Below, in pieces: positions 48,967 to 59,700 of a DNA stretch of 64,000 nucleotides. The first letter of the stretch is position 1; each line of letters opens with the position of its first letter. A program made the position numbers and the translations under genes. Source of the DNA: Sphagnum compactum (lineage: Eukaryota > Bryophyta > Sphagnopsida > Sphagnales); contig OZ234493.1 in the NCBI GenBank assembly GCA_965153455.1, positions 17,040,213 to 17,104,212 of the forward strand, read 5' to 3'. The notes under the pieces are model-generated. The model saw only the letters and a program-made list of their open reading frames with translations. It had not been told where the DNA came from and did not search any database.

Positions 48967-49276
48967 TTGTCAATATTTTATTTGGTAGTAGCAGCATAAT
49001 TAAGATTTAATCAATATTGCATTTGATGAGCTAGTGGTATCAAGGTATCAAGCTCAATACAATAATAAGTTTCAAGATACACCTCATCTTGAAGAGCTAC
49101 TTCAAGTTCTTTGTTGACTACTTGTCAATATTTTGTTTGGTAATAACTGCATAATTAAGATTCAATCGATATTGCATTTGATGAATTGGTGGTATCAAGG
49201 TATCAAGTTCAATACAATAGTAAGTTTCAAAATACACTTTGTCTTGAAGAGCTACTTCAAGTTCTTTGTTGACTAT
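48967..49276 (+). repeat. Two-copy 155-bp tandem duplication
   Basis: TTGTCAATATTTTATTTGGT at 48967 recurs as TTGTCAATATTTTGTTTGGT at 49122. The copies (48967-49121 and 49122-49276) are collinear over their whole length, with about a dozen substitutions, and each ends TTCTTTGTTGACTA. No coding function seen. Confidence 0.92.
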
Positions 49277-50298
49277 TGTCTACAAAGCAACTTTGTGGTT
49301 TATTTCGGTGTCTAAAATTACACCAAAATATGAAGATTATGTAGTTTTTTCAATCTAAATTGTGTTGACTACAACTAAACTTATTGTACTAAAGGTAAAC
49401 TAATTGTACCAATAGAAAAAAACTCAGGTTCACTTGTAAACATCAGAAATTATTCATCATTTGTGATGTCATTTTGAACATAGTAAAATTTCTAGTCTTT
49501 TCAAATTAGTGCCAAAATGCTTTATCAATAATATAGTTCTAACAATACCATTTCCCTATATTTTAATCATGTTATTTCCCTAGTCATGCGCTACTTTGGC
49601 ATTCATGAACCATGCATGGTCTACCCAACAACATGGAATAACTAAAATCTACAACAATGTTCTATAAGATTACGAATATGGCTATATATGGTATACCATG
49701 CACATACGTCTTCAAATCTCTTATCAATCCTACTAGTTTTGTGGGGGTTTGATTTGCCATCCACAAATTATAAGGTGCAAGTTTAAGTTTAACTAACATT
49801 AACCTAGTTTTTAATTATTGAGTGATGATATTTTCCCTTAACCCACCATCCAAGAATAAGTCAACATCAATAGTGTTTTCCTTATTTAAACTTGGATAGC
49901 AACCATGTGATTGTTTATAACAACTGTTGTTATGCCAATATTAGGTACTACAAATGTAGTCAACTTATTAGTAATGGGTTTAGTATGGATTTGTTGTTTA
50001 TTTGATTTCAATTTCTACCACATATATTTCTTTAGGTTTGGTGGAATTTGAATAATTGTCCAAGGTTTAATGTATAACTACTTTCCAACATATGTTTATT
50101 GATATCTTGAAAGATTTTCTCTACAAATATAAGCTTGCTTGGAAAGGTAAATAATAAAGATGGATAATGAAAATTTCATAATAAGGGAAAAAATGATATG
50201 GGACTAAAATATATTTTATATTTTATATTTAATCATTTTCATTAACAATGTAGGAATTTTTTTAAAATACCATCATGAAATGGGTGTTAAAAAAACCT
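49277..50298. other. Intergenic AT-rich DNA, nothing recognised
   Basis: No open frame with a known motif, no ordered repeat and no RNA gene seen. Confidence 0.5.
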
Positions 50299-50680
50299 CA
50301 TTGTTGTCAATGACACTTTATATGTAGTGTGTGAAAGACTAGGGCACATTGAAAATAAATAATTTAAAAGAAAAACCCCCATTGTCATGTGTACAATACT
50401 AGGTTGTTTGAAGAAATATAAGGCACATAAATCTAAATATTATTTTATTTCAAAAATTCATTGTCATCAATGACATTAGGTTGTTTAAAAATAACTAAGG
50501 CATCCAAAACCCATTGTCATCAACAACATTATTTAAATTTGAAGAAAGTTGTGACATCCTTTTAAAAAAAGAAAAAAAACAATCCCCCATTATTGTCAAC
50601 AACAATTATAAGTAGGTTTAAGGGAAGTTGTGGCACCCTTGGAGAGAGGGGGAAAAAACTCCATTGTCATCAATGACATT
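50299..50680 (+). repeat. Periodic repeat with a near-palindromic core
   Basis: The core CATTGTCATCAATGACATT occurs, with changes, at 50299, 50380, 50459, 50512, 50588 and 50662, spaced mostly 74-81 bp with one 53-bp step. The core is almost its own reverse complement (ATTGTCATCAATGACAAT). The spacers share ..GTTGTTTAAA.. and GAAGTTGTG.CA.CCTT words. Confidence 0.75.
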
Positions 50681-51511
50681 GGGTCAATTTGCCTACGGGA
50701 AAAAAAATAAAAATAAATTAAAGAATAAACTTTTAAATTTTTTTGTAAATGTTTTTGAAAAAAAACGATGACCATATTGTGGATGTTAGCATAATAATAG
50801 TAATGTAGTTCAAAACATATTGAAAATAATGGCATATTGGACCATAATCATGAAATACATTTATAATGGAATTTACATTGTATTATTCAACAAATGTAAT
50901 ATCATATAAATTAAAATATGTTTCATGAAACTTTAATTAATTAAAATTATTTAAAAATTTTCATTGATAAAAACTTAATGATAAATAAAACATGCATCGA
51001 TAATTTTGATGGAAGTTCTATTTGTTGAAAACATGTAAATTCGATTTTTTCATCCATACATTAGATGACTGAAAAAATCATTCATCCATGACAAAAATGA
51101 ATGTTTACATTCATCCCTATGTTTGTTTCTAAATTTACTTGTACAACATTCATCTTGTGGCTAAATTCTTGCGTTTTACTTGCATGTGCAAACGGCAAAA
51201 TGCATCTTACCATCCCAAGTTCCAACTTCAAGCTTCAATCTTAGGCCTCTAAGCTCAAGCGATAGCTTGCCTCATAGCACAAGTAGTGGAAAAATTGCAC
51301 TATCATTGGTTGGACAAAAACACGTTTAGACACATTAAACTTCGTAATCCTTAAAATCAAATATTAGATAGTAATAATACCCAAAAAAGTGGAGATATGA
51401 AAACTCACCCCCATTTGAGTCTCCTAACTCTTGTAATGAATTTTGCAACCATATGCAAAATATGTTCCCTCCAAGATGATTACACAATGGACGTTACTAG
51501 CCCTCAAGCTT

Positions 51512-51950
51512 TCAATAAGAGTTGTTCATCCATTCATTAAAACTATAGGATTCAAAACCTATATTTTCATACTTTGATTCTCTCTCTTGTTCCATAATAT
51601 ATTCTGTATGTTGATACTCGGCAAGATGTATTTTGTAAACATTGGAACTTGATATTGCCATGGAAAGATTTTCAAAATAGAGGGCCAAATGTTTCCAACA
51701 ACAAATCATCTAGCAAGTCATTCGAAAATTGTCCCGTTGCAACTTCATCACCTTAATAGCACTTGTAAGCATTCTTAGCAAACACATTTGCTTCTAACCT
51801 CCAAAGTTGCAAGCTCACCAGAAGTTCTACGCATGTGATGGCTGGTAGGCTTGAATGTAGGGCTTCATAGGCACACGTAAGAAAACTAATTGTTAGATCA
51901 AACTTTATGACAAAATGGAAATTGTAGGAGTGCATGGCCAATGGAGAATA
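51512..51950 (-). pseudogene. Possible decayed coding region, unknown
   Basis: The minus strand reads SLQLWRLEANVFAKNAYKCY, then a stop, then GDEVATGQFSNDLLDDLLLE, then FENLSMAISSSNVYKIHLAE in another frame. The pieces look protein-like and point the same way, next to another relic at 52.6 kb. I do not recognise the family; it may be transposon-derived or chance. Confidence 0.3.
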
Positions 51951-52600
51951 TTTTTTGGGCTTTGTTAGTTCACATTTAATACCTACCTTACGATGGCCCT
52001 AATGAACACCATCTTCAAATATTGAAAATGAATAGTCCCTATTAACTATGGCCCTACTTGTTTACTTCCTTTTCTACTTGAACAAGGTAATGTACTTGTG
52101 GGCTTCAATTTTTAGCTACAATTCAAATTATTTTTTTCTAGGAACATGTTATGGTAGCTCCTTGATTATGGTTTATTGGTTCTAAAACATAATCATTTCC
52201 CCAATTTGGACTTCAATAAGTAGGTTGAAAATAGATTTGAATGAAAATCCTGATTTTGGGGTTTAGATCTACTTTCATCCCACTTTGTGTCAACACTGCC
52301 ACAACTTGATAATACACTAGTGCACCATAATGCATATGTAGGCCTCCTTTATTTTGGTGTTCTATGTTATATGGACCTTCTTGCACTCAATTTTTTAAAA
52401 CCAGAAAAAACCATGTGTCTCATCAAGTACAAATGAAAGTAGAATGATTCTTTGGTTTCATTTCCATTTTTTTCATAAAGTACAAATCATGTAAGCTCCC
52501 TTACAACAAGGTAGGCTTTTGCGAACATAAGCAAAAATCACATGTTGTACTGTCAAAAACAAGATCTTACCAAAATGACCAACATGAACCCCCTTGCGCC

Positions 52601-54605
52601 ATGCTTGAAGTAGGTAGAATTTCATATGTTGATGCACCCTATAGGATCCGTAGGTGGAGAAAATGTCAATCACTTGCTCAAACATTTGTGATTGAGTTAT
52701 TTAACATCAAGCATAGGCTGAATGAAAATAAGAGGAACGACACATTGCATAAAATGTTTGAACATGATATGGTTCAATCAAACTTGCTAGAAATTGCCCA
52801 AAAAGCCAAGGATGCAAAGAGGTTATGTAAGGTTCTTGAGAGTGTCAAATCTACTTATGCTTACATGGCTATAAACAAAAGTAATGAAAATGTGGTGCAT
52901 TGCTTTTTGTTGTTGTGTCTAGTAAACATAAAGCTTCCCAAAGTTTTATGTCCAGAACTATTGGTGTTAGTAGGTATTCCTTGAGGAAGGCCGTTGTTAG
53001 ACAAATACATGTGGACCAAATTGGGGAGAACATTTAGGGGGGGCTTCCTTGAAAATGGCAATGTGATGTGCTTGATGAAAAGGACTACAACTTCATCAAG
53101 GGTTGGTGGGATACAACAACAACAATCTCACCAAATAGGAAGGATGTTAAGAGGAAAAGAATTAATGCAAAAACATTTGAGTAGCATGCCACCCATACTT
53201 ACAAGAATCATAGGTACTTCAATTTATAATTTTGCCATTTAACTACATGTGTGATGCTTGTTAAAGATTTCCTAATTTTGAAACTCAAGCAATGGGGTAC
53301 TTGATTTGAAATATTTTTTACTTGCAAAGAAATAATGTAGTAACAAGGGCTTACTTGACAAGACGTGAATGTAGTAGTGGACAGTGAGATCCCTCTAGCT
53401 ACCTGCTTAAATCTACTATTCTATGGTGACTAATACTTCTACATGCATTTAGTTCTCTTACATGTTCAATCTCTTATGTCACACTAAATATATTTGGGGT
53501 TGAAATTGTACAAAATACTTGTTTAGCATTTGAGGTAAATGTGGAACCCTCATTTGTACTTGTTAGAATTGTAATATTGTACTTGCATCTACTTACAAGT
53601 GTCTAATGTTATTTGTAGTATTGTGATCTTATTTGTTTTTCTGGAGTAAGCTAGTAGTCATAATAAGTGTCTACCTTCATTTGTGATTTATAAAACATGT
53701 TGTCTATTGCCTGCTACTTGGAACTAGGTAGGCAAATACTTGTTTAGGTGGTTTTACTTATATGGCTCTGGTGTTACTTGTTGTTTTAATAGTATGTGGT
53801 AATCATGGTAAGTTTGTAGTACTTGTCATGATATGTATTCTACTTGTGTGTTATTAAAAATTAGTTAGTAGGTACTTGTTGGGTGTGGTTTTACTTGTTG
53901 TTTTAGTTGTAGTATGGTACCCAAGTTAAATGTACATATTTTAACTTGTAGTTGACATCATACGTATTTTACTTGCGTGCTACTAAGAACTAAGTGTTGA
54001 ATATTTATTTTAGGGTTTTTTGGACTTGTATAATTTTAATGTTATTTCCTAAATTAATGGCAACATAATTTATTGTGCATTACAACTCAAATGGTATGTT
54101 TGTACATGTTAAATTATGTCATGTTGCATTCACATGACCTCTAAGCGCTTGGTAGTTGCTAACCAACTACCTATTCTACTTACAAGACCTTTGTTGTTGC
54201 TTATTATTTTAGTAGTGTATATTATTTTAGTCTTTTAAGACCACTATTCTAAAATACTGAATTTTGATTTGAGCCTAGAACTTGATCCATACTTGGTCTA
54301 ACCTAGTGTGGTTATCTATGTGCTTCGAGCAGTTGGACTTCTACACATGGTTTTTGAAGGAGCATTTTAACTGCCAAATCAAGCTATGGACATTTGAAAA
54401 ATTTAAACCATACTATGTGAAGAGACTAAAAGAACGAAATAATTGTGCCTACAAATATCATGTTGAAATGGTAGAACTAAGGCATGGGTTTAACAACATG
54501 CAATTTGCAACTAAAGGCATCCATGGTCGAGATTGCAATTGTGATTGTGATATTTGCCAAGTTGGTCTTCTTGGTCAATGTAGTGTACCACTACCAATTT
54601 TCTAG
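52601..54605 (+). mobile_element. Decayed transposon-type gene, plus strand
   Basis: Three collinear blocks on the plus strand look like one broken protein. 52601-52984 holds helical text such as EIAQKAKDAKRLCKVLESVK and STYAYMAINKSNENVV. 52970-53220 holds VRQIHVDQIGE, a frameshift, LDEKDYNFIKGWWDTTTTIS and PNRKDVKRKR, an in-frame TAG at 53182-53184, then HATHTY. 54390-54605 holds KPYYVKRLKERNNCAYKYHV, EMVELRHGFNNMQ and a Cys cluster CNCDCDICQ. Frameshifts, stops and a repeat-filled gap between blocks two and three show it is dead. Multi-copy transposon origin is inferred from the decay and the metal-binding-like Cys cluster; I cannot name the superfamily. Confidence 0.6.
53709..54030 (+). 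repeat. Degenerate tandem repeat, period about 130 bp
   Basis: TGCTACTTGGAACTA (from 53711), TGTTATTAAAAATTA (53849) and TGCTACTAAGAACTA (from 53978) begin three diverged units. Shared later words include GTGGTTTTACTTGTTGTTTT and CAT.ATA.GTATT.TACTTG. The array separates two blocks of the relic at 52601-54605. Confidence 0.6.
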
Positions 54606-54609
54606 AGTA

Positions 54610-55900
54610 ATGGATTTGTGGACCTCAATACTCTACCCTCCCCATGATTTACAATGGCATAATTCAACCTATTTAACAAGGACCTATGCATAATGTGGAA
54701 TTGACATGTTGATCTCATTTTCTAAACCGTTTCACGTTTTTTCCTTGAATACATATCCTCTTTTGCATTTTTGATTTCGATATTGAGAAGTTGCTTCTTG
54801 ACGAAAGCCATTATCCATATTAACTTGCACAAATTGGAAGTAAAGCAAAAACTCAAGACTCATGTAAAGCAAAAACTGAATGCACAATAAAATAAACCAA
54901 AAAAACACAAGAAAATTAATTTGACAAAGTTATGGAAAAACTTAACACTTGTGATTTTCATAAACACCAAACGTGATTCCAAAGCACGCATCTAAAGCAA
55001 GCGGGCATGAACAAGAGAAGATGGAAACATAATGTTGATTATTGCACTAGGAAAAAAGACGAATGCCCTATTACAACTACTTCAATGTAGTTGGTCTTAG
55101 GAACCTTAAAGCTTATAGGAAGCCTATAGTTGGCAGGAGAGTGGGAATGTGGACAACATTTGAAATTCCTAGCAGTAGTTCTATTTGAAAACCATTTTTT
55201 GAAAATTTTGCAAAAAGCATCCATTGTCCACTTGACCATGCCTACACCCTATGGAGGGTTTCCTCTTGGTTCTAATGGTATTAGTTTGGTAATAACTTTT
55301 GTATGTGACGGTATTCTTGTGGTTAAATGTACTACATATATCCCTAGTATAAAACTAGTTGGTACTATTATGGTGACATGTGAATGATTTCCTTGTGTCG
55401 TCACAATAGGTTCAATAAATACCATATTGTGCAAAGGAAAATTCTCTATTGATACTATAGGAATTCATCAGTTTCCTATGGGTATTAGATATCTTTCTTC
55501 ATGAGCATGCATAGGCCTATTTTAGTATGCAACTTCTACAGTTATCCCATACACCACATTTTTTGGTGTTGCACAAAATTGTGGTCCTATTTCACCTACT
55601 CCAACATGAAGTGATACACTCTTGTATTGTTTGGTGCAACGTCTGCCACTTGTTTGTTCCACATTCATGGCATAAATCCATTGCATTTGAAAGTTGTGCT
55701 ACTTACACAACGTAGACCAAGATGAGATGTAGTCATCCTAACTTTCTTTGGAACAAAATGTGGTTGTCTAATCAATCAAAGTACCCTCGCACATCACACC
55801 TTTTTGTAATGTAAACTATTTTTTTGGACTTTCATTGTTATGTCGAGTCTGCAATGTCCTGAGGCATGATCATTGAGTTATTATCCTCTTCCATATCCAA
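54610..55900. other. Intergenic DNA, possible continuation of a retroelement relic
   Basis: No intact gene. Minus-strand frames at 55039-55434 are open for 60-66 codons (for example VGMVKWTMDAFCKIFKKWFS) and lie downstream of the zinc-knuckle relic on the same strand, so they may belong to it, but no protease or polymerase motif is visible. Confidence 0.35.
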
Positions 55901-55906
55901 CTCAAT

Positions 55907-56209
55907 TTATACTTTGGTTTGGAAATGATTGATCATTGCATTTTGTATATTTTTTTCAATAAAAGGACATTTGGTAAGAGCATGGCCCTCTTGTTTGCAA
56001 AAACTATAGTACTTGGGTGTAGGTTTGGATTCTTGATCTACACCTTGAACAAATATACTCCATACCCATCCTCTAGGTATAAGTATGTTTTGTCGACTTT
56101 GCCTAACCTTGGATCCATTGTGTTGGAATACATTGACATTGGTTGTTGCCTTCATTCCTACATTGTTTATTGTTATTAGTGGAATGTTATGCTCAACTTT
56201 GATCTCCAT
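55907..56209 (-). pseudogene. Gag-like fragment with a zinc knuckle
   Basis: A 100-codon frame ending in KPTPKYYSFCKQEGHALTKC then PFIEKNIQ. The pattern C.(4)H.(4)C is the last three positions of a CCHC zinc knuckle; the first Cys is replaced by Tyr. Such knuckles sit at the end of gag proteins of plant LTR retrotransposons and bind nucleic acid. No reverse transcriptase, integrase or LTR pair is visible nearby, so this is a fragment. A cellular CCHC protein is possible but less likely given the context. Confidence 0.55.
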
Positions 56210-56304
56210 CCTTGATCAGTACTCTACACTCCTTAATTTGCAAAAGTGTCCTCCTTCTGATATTTTGTTTGAAATATAGTTTCTACATACTCTAATATTC
56301 TATG

Positions 56305-56535
56305 TTTAAAAAAAATTGTGATTTCCATTTCTACATTTTTTTCATTTTTACCTTTCTCTTATTTCGTTCTCATGTTTTATTTTTCTTTTCTTTTCTTCTT
56401 TTTCCTTTTTTCTGTTTTTCTTTTTTCTTGTATATATATATTATCTTTTGTGTTTTCTCCCTTTCTTTTCTATTTTTCTTTCATTCTTTCTTGTTCTTTT
56501 ACCTTTTTTTCATTTCATCTTTTGTCCTTTTGCAG
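56305..56535 (+). repeat. Low-complexity pyrimidine tract
   Basis: About 230 bp with the plus strand almost entirely T and C (TTTTCTTTTCTTTTCTTCTT and similar), broken by TATATATATAT near 56,430. Open frames across it are compositional artefacts. Confidence 0.85.
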
Positions 56536-56539
56536 AAAC

Positions 56540-57220
56540 CAGGGTGAACTCAGAAGGAGCAGTTGCGTTGATACCTTCACATTATTGGGAGCAAGGCCTC
56601 TTAATGGCGGTAGTGAAGGTACCGAAGCACATGTACTCTGGAGGTCTCTTGACAACTATATTTAAACCAACAACATTATCAATGGACAAGTGCTTATTAT
56701 AGGTGTTGTTTTGCCCAAGGCTGCATGTGTCTAGGGGTAACTAGTGTAGGCAAAAGCGTAAGATGAACAAAGTCTCGAGAAACAGAAATTGTACCATGCA
56801 CCCCAAGAGGTTGATTTTTTTCTTTTGGGAAAGGATGTGGATTTTGATGTTCCCATACGAAGTTTTCAATGTGTTCACATAACATTACCAGTGCATTCAC
56901 ACCATGTTCTTATTATTTTGTCAACATATTATTCAAACTTTTGGCAAAAGTTGAACTTTCATAGCAGATATAGGTGCAAAGGCAACTAAGTAATAGCATT
57001 CGCAGGTTCAGTGCAATAAAGAGAAAAGGAATGCAGGAAAATTTTGACACCATAACAAGGTTTAGAAAATAAACCCAGTGGCATAATTCCAAGGGTTTAC
57101 TCAGGCTTCAAACCAACACAATGCATATGGGTTAAAAGTGGTGCGAAAGAAGGTGTTGAATTCCAGCATGCATTATTTAGAAAATAAAAGAGGCAAAATG
57201 AAGACATGAGGTTGGAACCC
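56540..57220. other. Intergenic DNA, no supported gene
   Basis: Frames such as 56789-56989 show no recognisable domain. Nothing else ordered was seen. Confidence 0.5.
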
Positions 57221-57226
57221 CACTCT

Positions 57227-57453
57227 AAAACCAGCTATGGATATAGGTGCATCAGATTTTGTAATTTTATTGCCTTGGTTTGAAATTTGGACCATAGGTG
57301 CATAACAAGGGCTTCTAACTCATGCAATTTGCAAAACTGAGAAAAAATGTAAAACAAAAAAAGTGATTCAACTATATAATTTGATTAAAAATGCACAAAA
57401 CCCTCTCGTAAAACGAGCTTTGGATATAGGTGCATCAGTTTTTGTAATTTTAT
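57227..57453 (+). repeat. 44-bp direct repeat, 183 bp apart
   Basis: AAAACCAGCTATGGATATAGG at 57227 and AAAACGAGCTTTGGATATAGG at 57410 begin matching 44-bp segments that continue TGCATCAG.TTTTGTAATTTT. Only about four bases differ. Confidence 0.8.
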
Positions 57454-57888
57454 GTGCATGTAAATAATTTTTCCTGATCACTTTAAGAGGCCTCATACAA
57501 ATAAGTTTTAGACTTTGAGCTAAATTGGAAAACCTGCAGTTGATCACATGGTCACATTGTTTTCTTAATTCTTTAGAACTCTTTGAAATTTTGGTCCAAA
57601 TTAACTACTTACATGTTTAGACTCCTTGAATGGAAAAATTTGAAAACAACAAAAAAAAACAGAAAATTGATGCAATTTTGGAAAAAAAAAATGGACAATG
57701 CTAAAAACACAGTGGATTAATTGGGGCAATTTTGGCAAATTTGTTTTGCCCAATAATTGGATGGGTTGCAAATTTTTCCACTACCCATATTTGAAGAATA
57801 TGAGGAAACAAATGAGAATCCAGCAACACCCTAATTGACCAATCAGTTGATTCAGGTATCAACTTTTACAAATTAAAACCTAACAACA

Positions 57889-57986
57889 CCCCATCCTTGT
57901 GTAGGTTGCCATGGAAAACAAATGAAACACAATGAGTCTCATCAGGGTTTCATTTGTTTTCCATGGCAACCTACACAAGGATGGGG
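57889..57986. repeat. Perfect 40-bp inverted repeat with an 18-nt loop
   Basis: Left arm 57889-57928 starts CCCCATCCTTGTGTAGGTTG and ends AAACAAATGAAAC. Right arm 57947-57986 starts GTTTCATTTGTTTTCCATGG and is its exact reverse complement over all 40 bases. The loop 57929-57946 (ACAATGAGTCTCATCAGG) contains its own small inverted repeat, ATGAG-T-CTCAT. No mismatch occurs in the stem, unlike most old plant miRNA precursors. It could be a young hairpin locus, a foldback transposon remnant or a recent inverted duplication. Confidence 0.95.
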
Positions 57987-58600
57987 AGGCATATGTCTTA
58001 ATCCACTAGAAATACCAAAAAGAAAGCACATGCAAGTCTTGAAATGCACCCACAAAGACCACTCGGTTCACACAACACAAAAACCTACAAAGTGCTAGAG
58101 CTATTTCACAAAACTTGTTACCAAGTATACAAACAACTATCAATTATGTAAGGTGGAGGTTGCACAAACTAGTTGGAAGAGGAAAGGGTGAATGCTCCAT
58201 AACAAATCATGAAGTCAATTATTTGCATAACCCGTCAACCATCATTTGCCTCTCCAAACAATCCATTTTGTCCAAACATAACAGTTCATTCAATTCATAT
58301 GTTCCAAGAGGACAATGTATGGACAAAGCATCCAGGACAAAAGGAGGCAATATTTGGAATATGTTGTGTAGTCGATGGGAACCAAAATCCAATAAATTGA
58401 AGACCTTCACCTCCAGGCCCCCACACCACAAAAAAGATGAGAATCCAGTTCTTAAAATGCAGGGTACCACACCTCAGGAGCTGCCAACAATTTTTTATGC
58501 ATGCTTGTGCCTTTGACCATTTTTGGCAGTTGGTAAGGACATGAGGCGTGAGGAATTACATGTAATTTAGGGGAGGAAAATTGAAGTCAATTTTTGGTCT
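57987..58600. other. Intergenic DNA, no supported gene
   Basis: The 133-codon frame at 58115-58516 begins at TTG and has no recognised domain, so I do not call it a gene. No RNA gene seen. Confidence 0.45.
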
Positions 58601-58604
58601 TTCA

Positions 58605-59700
58605 AAGTTGATTAAGGGTAAACTTGGCTAAACTCACATATATTAGGTTAAATAAAATTATTTTGATTAAATTAGCATAAATTAGGTCAAACTTGACTAA
58701 ACTCACATAATTCAAGCTACACACAATGATTTTGGCTAAACTAAAATAAATTAGGCTAAATTTGACTAAACTCACATAAACTAAGCTATACATCAGTATT
58801 TTGGCTAAAATAAAATAAACTAGGTTAAACTTGTCCTAACTCACATAAACTTGATGAAACTAAAAGACACTAGATTAAACTTGGCTCACATACATTAGGC
58901 TATACACAATTATTTTGGTTAAATTAAAATAAATTAAGCTAAAATGGCTTAAACTCAAATAAATTATGTTGAACACAATTATTTAAGCTAAATTAGCATG
59001 TTTGGCTAAATTTGGCAAAACCCACATAAATTACACTCAGCACAATTATTTTGATTAAATTAGCATAACTTCAGTTAAATTTGGCTAAATTCACATATTG
59101 TATACACAATTGTTTTGGTCAAAGTGAAATAAATTAAGCTAAACGTTGTTAAACTCAGATAAATTAGGCTAGACTGACATAAACTTGACAAAAAAGGGGG
59201 TTAAACTTGGTTAAATTCACATAAACTTGGCAAAATTAAATTAAATTAGGTTAACCTTGGCTAAATGCACATAAACTTGGCAAAAATAAAATAGGTTAAA
59301 TGTGACTAAACTCACATAAACTAGGCCATAAGTAATTGTTTTGGCTAAACTAAAAGATAATTAGGCTAAACTTGGTTAAATTAAGTTGAATTAAAAAATG
59401 AAGGTTAAATTTGGTGAATGTGAATAAATTAAGGTAAACTTAACTAAACTTAGGTAAATAAATTTAAACTTGGTTAAATTTGACTACTTAACCTACACTT
59501 GGGCTGAATTTGGTTAAACTCGATTAAACTATGTCAAATTAGGATATTAAAATGAAATTATATGAAATGAAGAAAAGATAGAATAAAATAAGTTAAACAA
59601 AATTATACTACTTAAAGCAAAATAAATTAGGTTAAACTAAGTTTAATTAAACAACATTAAACTAAAGTAAGCTACTTTAGTTTAAATAAATTAAATTAAA
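58605..59700 (+). repeat. Degenerate satellite of TTGGCTAAACTCACATAAA type
   Basis: More than a dozen diverged units share the order TTGGCTAAACTCACATAAA, TTAGGCTA.ACACAATTATTT and TGGCTAAATTAAAATAAATT. The ACACAAT.ATTT words near 58720, 58905, 58973, 59040 and 59107 show a period of about 65-75 bp. Units decay toward 59,700 into plain AAATTAAATTAAATTAG runs. Confidence 0.8.

Noticed and set aside
48967-50680. Tandem repeats considered as a CRISPR array
   Set aside because: Units are long, diverged and head-to-tail without unique spacers, and the genome is eukaryotic.
56302-56665. Hydrophobic Phe/Ser-rich frames of 81-115 codons
   Set aside because: They are products of the T/C tract and not protein-like.
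58115-58516. 133-codon open frame next to the hairpin
   Set aside because: Starts at TTG, no domain, no splice support and AT-rich intergenic composition.
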